The notes beneath the pieces are model-generated. The model was not told the DNA's origin. It ran no database searches and worked only from the letters and a program-made list of their open reading frames with translations. Below are positions 10,641 through 21,599 of a stretch of 64,000 nt of DNA, one piece after another. Positions within the stretch are counted from its first letter, which is position 1. Each line of letters opens with the position of its first letter. Source of the stretch: Vombatus ursinus (Eukaryota; Chordata; Mammalia; Diprotodontia; Vombatidae); contig NW_020948739.1 of the NCBI RefSeq assembly GCF_900497805.2, forward strand, positions 13,794,890 to 13,858,889, given 5' to 3'. Position numbers and translations under genes: made by a program.

Positions 10641-11435
10641 TATGAGGAAAATAGCCTAATAGCCAAAAAATTACAAAAAGCAAGTGTTATAATATACAAA
10701 TGTTCAATTAAAGCCCTCCAAATGTATGACCAAAATCTGGGTCCTTTACTATATGTCCTTTCTGTTTCCTCATTAGGTGACTTTCTGAAAAGTAATTAGG
10801 TTTTCTAGCAGATTGTCTTTGAGGTAATATTTAGGACTCAGAAAGTGATTGGCATTAGTGAATGAAATTGTATTGTAGGCTGTTCAAATGTGATCCCAGT
10901 TGCTCAAAATTGCTTTTCTGAGTATCTGCAGTCAGAACTTGTCCTTAGATTTAGGTTTTAGAACCTTCTGTACTGGATAGATGAAACAAACAATATTAAT
11001 TGCTCTATGTAAAAGTCAAAGAATAACTTGTATAATCTGAATTATATGGCTACTTAGTGACTTTAACTTAGCAGTTTAAAGTATTTTGGGGAAACATAAG
11101 AAATAGTTTGTTTATAAAAACAAAATTTGTGAGCAAAACTGTTGCAAATTTTGAAGTATTTAATATTCATCCTTGCATATTCCAGATGGAATAAATTAGG
11201 AAAAAAGCCTGAGCAAAAGTGATATGCTCAATATCAAGCAGTTATACTAAGCCTTTGAACAGCTGACTTTCACAATAATGTTCATGATGTCTGTAGAGAG
11301 CCCTCTACTCATTCCTGAAAGAAACTCCCTTTACTTAGGTCCGCAATATTATAACAGAATGGACTCTGGCCAAGCTGTACTTTAAAAGGGAAAGAAGATT
11401 GCATCATATATTTTAATAATACTGTGGGTCAAGAA
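10641..11435. other. unrecognised AT-rich DNA
   Basis: No repeat, RNA gene or credible coding frame seen. Confidence 0.5.
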
Positions 11436-11439
11436 GGAA

Positions 11440-11612
11440 ATAGTGTGATACATTGCGAAGTATGTTGGATTTGGAATAAGAGTACCTGGGCTCAAATCTC
11501 TGTTCTGACCCTTACTTGTGTGACTTTAGATATATAATTCTTTGGGACACTCAGTTTCTTTATCAGCAAACTGTGATGATTGGACTGGATGATCTTTAAA
11601 GTTCTGAACCTA
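11440..11612 (+). mobile_element. MIR-type SINE
   Basis: 'ggatttggaataagagtacctgggctcaaat', 'tgtgtgactttagatatataattc' and 'tggactggatgatctttaaagttc' are in MIR order. Confidence 0.7.
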
Positions 11613-11657
11613 TCAACTGCTGGTTAACAATGAGTCAGTATAGTACTGGAAAGAAAA

Positions 11658-12430
11658 TAATAATTACATCTAACATTTATGTTGAACTTTAATTTTTGTA
11701 CCATTATTGTTGTGTTGTTCAGTCATTCAGTCATGCCTGACTCTTTGTGACCCCATGGACCATAGCATGGCCTTTTATCCTCCACTATATCTCAAAGTCT
11801 GTCCAAGTTCATGTTCATTGTTTCCATGACACTATCTATCCATCTCATCCTCTGCCATTTCCTTTTCCTTTTCCTTTCAATTTTTCCCAACATCAGGGTC
11901 TTTTCCAATAAGTCCCATCTTCTCATTAGATAGCCAAAGCATTTAAGCTTCAGTTTTAGTATTTGACCTTCCAGTAATTGCCAGAGTTAATTTCTTTAAG
12001 TATTGACTGATTTGATCTCCTTACTGACCAAAGAATTCTCAAAAGTCTTCTCCAGCACCACAGTTTGAAAGTGTTTATTCTGTGGCACTCAGCATTCCTT
12101 ATAGTCCAGCTCTTATAGCCATACATTGCTAATGGAAAATTATAGCTTTGACTATACATACCTCTGTCAGCAAAGTGATATCTTGGCTTTTTAGCATGCT
12201 GTTCAGATTTGCCATAGCTTTTTTTCTAAGGAGCAAGAGTCCTTTACATATATTATCTCATTTAATTCTCACAACAACCCTAAGTGTATTCCTTCAATTT
12301 TACATGAAGAAACTGAGACTGAAAAAATTTAAGGTACTTAACCAGGGTCACACATCTGTTAAACATGTAACATGAGATTTTAACTTAGATCTTCTTAACT
12401 CTAATTCTAGCACTCTATCTAGTAAGCCAC
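11658..12430 (-). mobile_element. CORE-SINE split by an RTE insertion
   Basis: The reversed MIR-type tail at 11658-11700 ('aacatttatgttgaacttta') stops and resumes at about 12240. There it runs 'cctttacatatattatctcatttaattctcacaacaacccta', then the CORE and head to 12430. Removing the RTE piece gives one ordinary CORE-SINE, so the LINE inserted into an existing SINE. Confidence 0.75.
11703..12239 (-). mobile_element. BovB-like RTE LINE, 3' terminal fragment
   Basis: The minus strand keeps a 67-codon open frame (11956-12159) with the segments MYGYKSWTIRNAECHRIN, LWCWRRLLRILWS and RRSNQSILKEIN. I recognise these as the C-terminal part of the BovB/RTE ORF after the reverse-transcriptase domain. 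The 3' end (11703-11765, reversed) reads 'gtcatgcctgactctttgtg accccatgg', the tail shared with the tRNA-RTE SINEs in this window. It is strongly 5'-truncated and dead. RTE enzymes made the copies and probably also mobilised the SINEs with the same tail. Confidence 0.88.
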
Positions 12431-12479
12431 CCAAGCTAAATTTTGAGCCTAAGGGCTTTTTTTCTTAATTAGCTCTGAT

Positions 12480-12600
12480 CATTGCTGCCTATATGACCTT
12501 AATAAGTCATTTAATTGTTCTAGACCTCAGTTTCCTCATGTAAAAGGAAAATGTTGGATTAGTGATCTCTAAGGTACCTTTCAGTTATACTTCTAAATGT
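12480..12600 (+). mobile_element. MIR-type SINE fragment
   Basis: 'tatgaccttaataagtcatttaattg', 'gacctcagtttcctcatg' and 'ttggattagtgatctctaagg' follow MIR order. Confidence 0.7.
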
Positions 12601-13370
12601 GATCAATATGACCCTCCCAGGGGCTGAACTACTGGGAATATATTACGTCATATTTTTAAAACTAATTTTTAAAATCCTCTCATTCTCCAAAATGTCTGGT
12701 TGCCCATTATTTTTAATTCTTCCCCTAACTAATTTTGTATATGCAGCCTTGCTTTATATGCTTACTACACCCACATTCTACTCAGGTTCACAAAACCTTC
12801 CCTTTCTCACTGGCAGACGGGGTGAAATATGGTGTAGTTGACTTATACCATTCCATTTCAGTCCTTGGACATTTAAAAGATCATTAGAAATGGTCAGAAT
12901 TCATCAAATTTCATTGTTCCCTCCCTTTCTCCTTACCCGTAAGACTGCGGGAGGCAGATTGGATCAGCACAAAATGGAAGGTCTACATTTTCTGTCCTTC
13001 TTCCCCACAGTGTGAGGAAAATGGTAACATTGATTATGTTGCCTTTTCTTCTTCCCTGCCTATACCCCTCAATTGAGTGGAATTGGGGAAGCTGAGTATT
13101 GGGATTCTTAAAAGACAAGGTCAATGAAAAAGCCCTTTTACTGTCTTCCCCCTTCCCAATCCATCCCCTCATTTCCACACATGCCATCTCACTACAAAAC
13201 CTAACACCAAACAGCACTTAAAATTCATGTAGTCTAGAACTGTCTCAGCTTCCTTTTCTGAAATCTTAGTTTTTCAAAAAAGGCAAAAGATCCATTTGGT
13301 AGGTTCTCTTACTTTGAAGTAACAGCAAGTCCTGACATCAGACACAACTGAGTGACATGAGGTAGCCTAA
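12601..13370. other. unrecognised DNA
   Basis: No repeat I can name. A 94-codon frame on the minus strand (12933-13217) has no recognisable domain and no supporting context. Confidence 0.45.
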
Positions 13371-13371
13371 T

Positions 13372-13560
13372 CGAAGTAGTATTGGGTTTGGTGTCAGAGG
13401 GTTCTGGGTTCAAATTCAAGCTATGCTTCTAATTACAGGCATAACTTTGGGCAAGCCACAATCTCCTGGCCCTAAGTTTCTTCATTTGTAAAAAAACATG
13501 AAGGAGTTGAATTATATGACCAATAAAGCCCCTTCTTCCTCTAAATTGGTGATAATATGA
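13372..13560 (+). mobile_element. MIR-type SINE
   Basis: 'gtgtcagagggttctgggttcaaattc', 'aactttgggcaagccacaatctc' and the terminal 'ccccttcttcctctaaattggtgat' match MIR. Confidence 0.7.
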
Positions 13561-13564
13561 CACC

Positions 13565-13720
13565 ATTGTGTGGTGAAAAGAATACTGGATTGGGCATCAG
13601 GAGATCTACCTTCTAGCCTTTAATTTGTAAGATGACTTAAGTAATTTATTTAGGTCTCAGTCTCCCTATCTGTAAAAGTTGGATTAAATGATCTCTAGGA
13701 TTAAAGGCTCTCTATCCCAT
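13565..13720 (+). mobile_element. MIR-type SINE, tandem with the previous one
   Basis: 'gaatactggattgggcatcaggagatctac' head, 'ggtctcagtctccctatctg' CORE and 'ggattaaatgatctctagg' tail. Same orientation as its upstream neighbour, with only a few bases between. Confidence 0.7.
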
Positions 13721-14067
13721 ATGGATATCAATGTGTATTAAAATATTTTATCTTTTCACCAAGCTGAAAACTTAGATCCTTTTAGCCAGCAAGCAAGGAG
13801 ACCAATTTCAAAGGCTGCTTCACAACTTCTTTCTCACTTATATCTCCCATCTCATGGCTAATAATAGAATTGACAACCTATCATCCAGTAATTCTCACAT
13901 TAAGCATCCCAAATACTCTTTTTCCCCTCTCTATCATGAAATTTGGTGGCCAAACCTCACCCAGGGGAAAAAGAAAAAGAAAAGAAAACATGATGGTTTA
14001 TTCAAATATGTTTTTTTCATTTATCAGACTTTACTTCTAATAATATCTTCACATCAATCTATTAAAA

Positions 14068-14097
14068 TACACACATACACACACACACACACACAAA
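14068..14097. repeat. (CA)n microsatellite
   Basis: Short, slightly interrupted CA repeat. Confidence 0.95.
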
Positions 14098-14257
14098 CTA
14101 TGGCCAATGGCACCAGATTTTTTTTTTAAACAGACACATACATACAACGCAATATCACATAGCATTTTAGATTCTCATTAGACTATCACAAGTATTTGAA
14201 TCTTGCTATAGAAATCTTTTGAAGGATAGTGTAATATGGTATTTGGGCTAATTAGAT

Positions 14258-15189
14258 ATCAGTTAATCAATAAACATTTATTAAGTGCCTACTTTGTGCC
14301 AGGTAATGTGCTAAGTGCTGGGGATACCAAAGGAGGCAAAAGATAATCCCTGCCCTCAAGGAGTTTACAATCTAATGAGGGAGACAACATACAAACAAAT
14401 ATATACAAAGCAAGCAGCTCTATGCAGGATAAATAGGAAATAAGTCCCAGAAGGAAGCACTGGAATTAAGAGGGGTTGGGGAAGGCTTCCTGTAGAAGGT
14501 TGAATTTTATTTGGGACTTAAAGGAAGCCAGGAATGTCAGTAGTTAGAACAGAGGAGGAAGAGCGTTTCAAGCATGGGAGACATCCAGAGGGAATGCCCA
14601 AAGCCAAGAAATGGAATTACTTGTTCGTGGAATATCTAGGAGACTAATGTCACTAGATCGACAAGTATGTTTCTGGGAGTAAGATGTAAGAAGGATAGAA
14701 AGGTAAGAAAGGGCTATATTATGAAGGGTTTTGAATGATAAACAGAACATTTTGTATTTTCTCCTGAAGGCAATAGGAAGCAACTGGAATTTATTGAGTA
14801 AGGGGCACAGGGGTAGGGTGGTGACACAATTGGACCTGGGCTTCAGGAAAATCACTTTAGTGACTCAATGGGAAATGGATTGGAGTGGGGAGAGACTTTG
14901 GGCAGGCAGATTCACCAGCAACAATCCAGGTATGAAGTGATTTGGGCCTGCACCGGGGTAATGGCAGTGTCACAGGGGAGAAGGCGGCATATTGGAGAAG
15001 CTGCAAAGGTGAAATTGCCAGATCTTGGCAACAACTTAGATTTGGCAGATTGGATGGGAGGTGAGAAATAGTGAGGAATCTAAGATGACTCCTGGGTTTA
15101 AAATCTCTGGGAGTAGAAGGTTGGTGTTGCTGGGAGGATGTTGTGGGGGGAGAAATTTCAGGGGGAAAAATAATGAGTTCTGTTTTGGA
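14258..15189 (-). mobile_element. L2 LINE: ORF2 C-terminus and 3' UTR
   Basis: The best L2 copy in the window. Minus-strand translation gives PGVILDSSLFL (near 15090), LLNKFQLLPIAFRRKYKMF (near 14780), then SFKTLHNIALSYLSILLTSY and RSSDISLLDIPRTSN. These are the successive landmarks of L2/CR1 ORF2 after the catalytic core. A 95-codon stretch (14568-14855) is still open; an upstream part needs a frame change. The 3' UTR runs from about 14565 to 14258 and ends in the reverse of '...cttaataaatgtttattgat'. It is 5'-truncated and abuts a Tigger-like end. Confidence 0.85.
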
Positions 15190-15388
15190 GTTCTGTATAA
15201 ATATACCACATTTTATTGTGCTTCACATTACTGCACTTTGCAGATACTGTGTTTTTATAAATTGAAGGTTTATGGTAATCCTGCATCAAACAAGTCTTTG
15301 AGTACAGTTTTTCCAACATCGTGTGGTCACATCGTGTCTCTGAGTCACATTTTGGTAATTTTCATAATATTTCAAACTTTTTCATTGT
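15190..15388 (+). mobile_element. Tigger1-like (TcMar-Tigger) terminal fragment
   Basis: About 190 bases follow the Tigger1 5' end as I remember it: 'attttattgtgcttcacattactgcactttgcagatactg', 'tataaattgaaggtttatgg', 'caagtctttgagtac', 'tttttccaacatcgtgtggtcac' and 'gtgtctctgagtcacattttggtaatt'. The inverted-repeat start is decayed (about 15195). The element is cut short by the L1 tail at 15389, and I see no transposase part or right end. Confidence 0.8.
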
Positions 15389-16066
15389 TTTTTTAAAAAT
15401 AATTTATTTATTTTTAGCTTTCAACATTCACTTCCATAAGATGTTGAGTTCTCTCCCTCCCTTTCATCCTCCTTTCCCCCAAGACAGCATGCAATCTGAT
15501 ACTGGCTCTACTTATACACTCATATTAACCATATTTTCTCATTAGTCATGATGTAAAAAACAGTTAGAGCTAATGGGAAAAACCATGAGAATGAAGCAAT
15601 AAAACAAAACAACAAAGGAAAAGGAGAGCCAATAGTGTGCTTCCATCTCCATTCAGACTCTGTAGTTCTTTCTCTGGAGGTGGATAGCATTTTCCATCAT
15701 GAGTCTTTTGGAGTTGTCGTAGATCCTTGCATTGCTGAGAAGAGTCAAGTCTACCAAAGTTAGTCACAGCACAATGTGGCTGTTACTATGTACAGTGTTT
15801 CCCTGGTTCTGCTCATTTCACTCAGCATCAGTTCATATAAGTCCAGGTTTTTTTGAAGTCCTCCTGCTCATCATTTCTTATAGCACAATAGTATTCCATT
15901 ACATTCGTATACCACAACTTGTTCAGCCATTCCCCAATTGATGAGCATCCCCTCATTTTCCAATTCTTTGCCACCACAATGAGAGTTGCTATAAATATTT
16001 TTCTACATGTGGGTCCTTTTCCCATTTTTATGATCGCTTTTGGATACAGACTTAGAAGTGGTATTG
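15389..16066 (-). mobile_element. L1 LINE 3' end (ORF2 C-terminus plus 3' UTR)
   Basis: The minus-strand frame at 15828-16025 contains KIFIATLIVVAKNWKMRG, SIGEWLNKLWYTNVMEYYCA and IRNDEQEDFKKTW. This is the typical end of L1 ORF2. The left end is T-rich (the reversed poly(A) tail), followed by the pyrimidine-rich 3' UTR at 15420-15550. It is 5'-truncated and inserted next to, or into, the Tigger-like fragment. Confidence 0.9.
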
Positions 16067-16067
16067 C

Positions 16068-16240
16068 TGAGATGGCAACTGAGCAGAAGCTTAAAGAAGG
16101 CTAAGAAGGGAAGTACATACCAGCTTTGAGAACAGCCTGTACAAAGGTAGAGAGGAGTAAATGGCCTGTCATATGCAGAGACAAAGGAGACAGGAAAGTA
16201 CTTAAAGGGAACATGACAGGAGTAATAGTTCTGGGAATAT
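16068..16240 (-). mobile_element. L2-like LINE fragment near the ORF2 end
   Basis: Reversed, it reads 'ctttgtacaggctgttctc', 'agctggtatgtacttccc' and 'ttagccttctttaagcttctgctcag', matching the very end of L2 ORF2. It covers sequence already present in the copy at 14258-15189, so it is a separate insertion. Confidence 0.65.
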
Positions 16241-17020
16241 GATTAAAGCACCTTCGTCAAGACAGCCCTACACATATATGCAGTTTATCATTTTTCCACA
16301 TCAAAGAAAAGAACTATTGATGAGTAGCAGTACTATTATGGGGGTCTGGCTTAAGAATAGATTGAATATGCCTTCCTTTCCTCCCATGAAGAGTGGGGAC
16401 CTTTCTCTTTTTTCACAATTATAATTTATTGCTTTAAAGTGCTGCTTATTTTTTCCTTTTCTCATCGGGCAAGAGAAATAAGTTCAGCATCTCCAACAGT
16501 GAAAACTGATGATAGGATACAAAAAGTAACTTGATTTTAATCTAATATAATTGTAAATCAATGCCCTGATGCTGGAGAGAACATGATAAGAAAATCAGAC
16601 TGAGCCTGAAGACTTCAGCTTTTGCTGAACAGACATCAGAGTTGAGGAAAATTGTTGTCTTTTATAAGTAATTCTGATCTCCAACAGAACTGTCATTTTA
16701 ATTATTTAACCAGGAAAAAGAAGATATTTTAAAATTTTTATTGCTTGTCTACCATATGTGTTTGGATTGTTGTCAAGTTTCTTACTAGGAAAAGGTTAAG
16801 CTATTATTTTGAAAGTAGAAAATCTAAGAAAAGTTTGTACTTGGCAAACCAGAGAGTTAGAGTTAGAGAGCATAATATCATAGAATAAGATGTCAAGGAT
16901 GAAAAGAATTTGTAATCTATCAAAGGATGATTCCTGTTCTTGGCCAGAGACCCAAAGCATTCTCTCATCCCTCATGCTTAGAAGATGCTATCGTGTTGTG
17001 CTTCTCAAAGATACCCAAAG
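16241..17020. other. unrecognised AT-rich DNA
   Basis: No repeat, RNA gene or convincing frame seen. Confidence 0.5.
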
Positions 17021-17540
17021 ATCAAAGAATCACAGAATGTCAAAGTTGACTGGGACCTCAGCAGTCATCTTATCCAACCCCAACCTAAAAATGATCCTTT
17101 GTACTGCATACTCAACATGTGGTCATCTACCCTTTGTGTAAAGACCTGTAATAAGGGAAACCTGCTACCACCCAAAGCAGCCCATTTCAACATTGGATGT
17201 CTCTAACTATTAAGGCATTTTTTCCCCTTTAATTTAGCCTTAGCAACTTTCACTCATTGTTCCTGCTCCTCTAATGGCCAATAGAACTTATCCACTCCCT
17301 CTTCCTTATGACTGCCTTTTACGTACTTAGACAATTTCCTTCAACCAGTGGATCCTTCTATGGCATGGATTCAAGATCCTTCACTATTTTTAGTTGCTCT
17401 ATTCTGGATGTCATCATCTACCTTACAAATGTTCTTACTAAACAGTGACCTTCAGAACTGAACATGATACTCTAGATTTGATCTGACTGGGACAGAGTAG
17501 AGCAGGACCATCAGATATTTGTTCCTAGAAACTGTTCCTC
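17021..17540 (-). mobile_element. L3/CR1 LINE 3' end
   Basis: Starts with the CR1-clade terminal signature in reverse ('aaagaatcacagaatgtcaaagttg', then 'gggacctcagcagtcatcttatccaacccc'). It continues through the 3' UTR and ORF2 end ('cctgctcctctaatggcc', 'catttcaacattgg'). The same region in the opposite orientation is at 57380-57885. Confidence 0.8.
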
Positions 17541-17549
17541 TCTCAAAAG

Positions 17550-17755
17550 ACAATGTGACATAGAGTCAGGAAGAGCTTGGTTCAAGTCTCTCCTTCTACT
17601 CATATTATCTATATAACCCTGAGTAAGTCACTTAAATTCTAAATACCATAAACAACTCCCTAAGACTTTAAATGGCAGAACAGTGTGTCAATTTGCAGTG
17701 GTAAAAAGTTTACCCTTGAAAAATTCAATCACATCTATTAACTCTCAGTTCCAGA
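17550..17755 (+). mobile_element. tRNA-headed SINE, non-CORE tail type
   Basis: Head 'gtcaggaagagcttggttcaagtctc', then 'taagtcacttaaattc', then the tail 'aagactttaaatggcagaacag' and 'tcaatttgcagtgg', as in the copy at 8990-9205. Confidence 0.65.
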
Positions 17756-19690
17756 TCCCCCCAAATGTTCGTTCAATATAACATAAAATATAGCAAGAAT
17801 GACCATTATTAGTTTTTCTATACTGAACTAATATAATACACTGATTTGTTGCTACTACTTGAGAAGTCAGTATTTGTTGTGTGTCTTACGGACTATACAA
17901 TGCCTAATTCAGCAAACGTCTCTGCAGGTGACTAATACTCAATGTTTGTTCACCAAATGTTTACAGAAAAAAGTATCTCAAAATCATTAAGTTGTTTGAT
18001 ATTAGCTCACAGAAAACCTCTTAAAGATATTTTCCATGATTGCGACCTTTGGGTACTTTTAAAGGAACATTTCTTTGAGAAAAAAAAAAGGGTAAAAAGC
18101 TAAGGCTATATGGAAAAGATCCAAAATTTTGTTTGTTGGGGTTTGTGGTTTTATGACAAAACCATACTTCTTGAAGTTAGGCTTAAGTATATCCTCTTGT
18201 CTTCCCCTCATCATAGTTTTGGCTCATTATAAGGAAGAAGTCTGAAAAATTTTAAGCTGTCCCAAATTGGAATGGATTACTTCTGGAGGTGTTACTCACT
18301 GGAGGTCCTAACTTGTCAAAACTATTGAAGATGAGATTCTTCTTTAAATATGAATTGTATTCAGTGTCATCTGAGGACCTTTCCAACACTGAGATTTTAA
18401 TAGCTGTAGCCTGGTTCCCCACTAATTGATCTTTCAGGTCAAGTGTCCCATCAGACAATAATGGTAGCTACATAAGGTTCCTTTATAGAACAAGGACACT
18501 TCCAATGCAATATTCCCAAAGACTTTAACCTTGAAATAGAATATATGTCTGTGTAATTCTTATCTAAAATATCTTCTTTCTGGAAAAAAAATTTAGCTGG
18601 CAGAAGAACAGCAATAAAAAATATGAGAAGTTTACTTTTGGGGGATCTTTTTAAACATTTTCCTTCTGTGTTTCTTTCTATTTTGAAAGTGGTGTTTAAA
18701 AGATAATTTTTTCTCACAAAAAAATAAGTTGGTTTTAATGTGAAGTAAAATTTCCACTTTATATCCTTCAAAGAACCAGTAATTAAAATGTACTGGTGAA
18801 AAGAATTTAAATATGTGAATATATTATATGAAAGAGCTTCCAGAGTTGGGGAGAAAACAGTTTATTTAATTTAGGATGACAGTGTTCCCAAGCAATCCTC
18901 CAAGACACACTATGATACCTTTTAAAATATATATTATTAAATATGTGATCATTTACCATTTCTAAAAGAAGTATTTTTAAAAAGAAGTATGCAGATATAA
19001 TTGGACATCTGAAGGTGACTTAGAATCCTATGAATAAAGCATACCTCTAGAAACAAATGGATTCAGTCCTGGGCAGTATTATGCTACTCTACAATTAAAT
19101 TCATATTTATTAACTATAGTTATTTATTAACTGTGAATAGATAACATTGATACTACCCGACCCACTCTCTTCCTAAATATTTATTTCCTTGGTATTGATT
19201 TTTTTTTATTTGTCCAAGGTTAAGTGTCTTCAGTTTTCTTTAACGGTTTTCTTTATTCCACTGAAATATTCATTTCATCTCTCTCTTCCCTGGCACTCAG
19301 TGCCATAAGATATGAAGCACAAATGTGAGGGCTAAGGGGCCCTGCCCATGATTACTCTCACTGAGATAGCTGCAAGGTCATTAATTTTGGGGGCATCCCA
19401 AAGGCAACAAAGCTGAGTATTCACAGAGGACACTTTGTAAAGGCAAAGAAAGTGTTAGAGAAAGCAGTAAAGGTAAATTTAGGGAAGATCAAGCAAAAGC
19501 TCCAATCACTGGGAAACCACACAGTTGTTTGGGGATATGGTCACACCTGTTTCAATGGGAGGATATCCCTTCAAATGATAATTAATCTCTATCAATCACA
19601 TACATCAGTAGACTCAAAGTAATGACTCTTATCTGCTTAGCTCATTGGATTAGAATATAGACTATTACAATAATAGTTTTCTAGAACTGG
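17756..19690. other. unrecognised, repeat-poor DNA
   Basis: Nearly 2 kb without a family I can name. The 106-codon minus-strand frame (18451-18771) is Lys/Phe-rich with no domain and is probably chance in AT-rich DNA. Old repeats or conserved non-coding DNA may be hidden here. Confidence 0.45.
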
Positions 19691-19694
19691 AAGA

Positions 19695-19880
19695 AGTGTA
19701 ACAGTGACATAGGGCCAAGTTGGAAGACCTGGATTAGAATCCTGCATCTGCTAGTGTGTTGTCTGTTCCACATATATGACTGGGCAAAGCCTTTCCTTCC
19801 TCTGGGCCCAGGTTTGCCCATCTATAAAATGGAGGGTTGGAATAGTTGATCTCGAATGTATCTTCCAGCTTAGGATCTTA
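19695..19880 (+). mobile_element. MIR-type SINE
   Basis: 'gttggaagacctggattagaatcc', 'gggcccaggtttgcccatctataaaatgg' and 'gaatgtatcttccagcttagg' follow MIR order. Confidence 0.7.
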
Positions 19881-19966
19881 GAAATCTTCCAGAATCTTGG
19901 AAATTTTCTAGATGAAGAAATTGAGGCAAGGAGATATGGTGTGACTTGCCTAAGATTACCCAATTA
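19881..19966 (-). mobile_element. MIR-type SINE fragment
   Basis: 'tagatgaagaaattgaggcaagg' and 'gtgacttgcctaagattaccc' are the reversed MIR core; convergent with the copy just upstream. Confidence 0.6.
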
Positions 19967-20029
19967 GTTTAGGGGCAAATGCCCCTATAGTATGACACAG
20001 GGCCCTGATGTTTTCCAGTCCAGCAGTAC

Positions 20030-20097
20030 GCTCTCTCTGTCTCTGTCTCTCTCTCTCACTGTGTCTTTCTCTGTCTCTCTGTCTGTCTCTCTTTCCC
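20030..20097. repeat. (TC)n/(TCTG)n microsatellite
   Basis: Interrupted pyrimidine-rich simple repeat. Confidence 0.95.
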
Positions 20098-20299
20098 TGG
20101 TACCACAAGGATAGCTATTAATTTAACCCTTTATAGGTTCATTAGCCTTGTTCTACCCCATAGCCAAAGATGGAACACACTATTAACCTTGGGCAGGACT
20201 TTTAAAAATATCCATGGCCAATAGCTTAGAATAAGTCCATTGTCACCTGGGAAAACCATTGAGTCAATATCATCTTTTTACAAGAAATTTTCAATCGGC

Positions 20300-20385
20300 A
20301 GTCAACCAGCCAGCATGTATTAAGCACTGACTATATGCTAAGCCTTGTATTAGTGTTGGGTATACATATAGACAAAACAAATACA
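20300..20385 (-). mobile_element. L2-like LINE 3' tail
   Basis: 'gcatgtattaagcactgactatatgctaagcc' followed by 'gttgggtatacatatagac' is a decayed reversed L2 tail. Confidence 0.55.
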
Positions 20386-21055
20386 AACATTGTATGTGTT
20401 TATTTGAGGTACCCACCGTGTAACACTGGCTTAATCTCTAAATGGCTTGGTTTCCACCATCTCTGTCCCATATAATAGTTTTACATTTTCTTAACTGGAA
20501 TTTTTTTTTTTGTTTTTGGTTTGTTATTATGAAGAACCTTTCATTATCACTGTTCTGAAAGGTCAACAGGAATTAAAATTGTCTCCTTTGAACATTCACT
20601 TGTCTGTACTTGAATAAAAATTATTTCAGCCGTCAGTATAAATCACAATATTTATGGATTAGATAGTTAAGTAAGGGTGGGGTGGATTAGGAAGCATGAT
20701 GGAACAAAAAAAATCAACTGCTTTTCACTTGCACCGCTGCGTAGCAAATAGATGCACAGCTGTTTCTGATAGCATGAAACAGCTATTAGGTAAGGTGTTT
20801 TTGTCCAATAGTATTTTGTAAACGTTTATATAATATGTCCCAAGAGGCCTACATAAGAAGGCAGCTTTTCATAAATGATTCTAATCCAGTTACCCAAATA
20901 AATGTATATTGAATCAGGCAAGTGTCTTGACAAGGTTCCTCATTTGCTCCCTAGGAATTAGTGCCAACCGTTAACAGGTCAGATAAAGAATAACGTTTGT
21001 TTTCTTCTAGACTTCTTACAAAATCTATAATTGGGAGAGGGGAGAAAATGGAAAG
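20386..21055. other. repeat-free block, candidate conserved non-coding element
   Basis: No transposon signature over about 670 bases. Bases 20560-20960 show the mixed, non-repetitive composition with clustered factor-like motifs that is common in mammalian conserved non-coding DNA. Examples are a CAGCTG E-box at 20757-20762, ATTA cores and TAAATGA. It also holds a perfect 9-bp inverted repeat (20758-20766 and 20776-20784, spacer 9). Conservation cannot be judged from one sequence. Confidence 0.3.
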
Positions 21056-21061
21056 GGTTAT

Positions 21062-21200
21062 TCTTGACTTGGAGTGAGGAAACTGTTGCTTTGTGTTACC
21101 TCGGAGAAACATCTCTGAGCCTCAGTTTTGTCATCTGTAAAATGAGAGTATTGGAATGACTGGCCTCTGAGTTCTTCCAGCACTAACTGTATGAGCCTAG
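21062..21200 (+). mobile_element. MIR-type SINE fragment
   Basis: 'ctctgagcctcagttttgtcatctgtaaaatgag' then 'ggcctctgagttcttccagc' match MIR. Confidence 0.75.
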
Positions 21201-21202
21201 GC

Positions 21203-21447
21203 TAATGGACAGCTAAGTGGGGAGGTGTTCATAGCACTGGGCCAGGACTCCTGAAGACCTGAATTACAATCCAGCCTCAGACACTTACTGGCTGTATAAG
21301 CAATTGCTTTCTGCCTCAATTTCCTTAACTGTAAAATGAGAATAATAATAGCAACCTCCTAGGGTTATTGTGATGATCAAATGAGATAATAATTGCACAG
21401 CACTGAGCACAGTGCCTGGCACATGGTAAGGACTATATAAATGTTAG

Positions 21448-21482
<35 letters not shown>
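21203..21482 (+). mobile_element. CORE-SINE (Mar-1 type) with (GTT)n tail
   Basis: Full-order element: 'ggacagctaagtggggaggtg' head, 'cctgaattacaatccagcctcagacac' B-box region and 'actgtaaaatgagaataataatag' CORE. It ends '...gcctggcacatggtaagg' and a pure GTT repeat at 21446-21482, the tail-derived microsatellite. Confidence 0.88.
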
Positions 21483-21599
21483 ATTCTAAGAGCACTGGGA
21501 TTGCTTCCTTTTGGGAAAAAGTACTATGCAACTGATCATATATGTACAGATGTAACTGTCTGACATTTGTGTACCTGGATATTTAAAAGATGAAAGGAT

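Noticed and set aside
15061-15396. 111-codon plus-strand frame as a gene
   Set aside because: It runs across the junction of a reversed L2 copy and the Tigger-like fragment, so it is a chance frame over two unrelated repeats.
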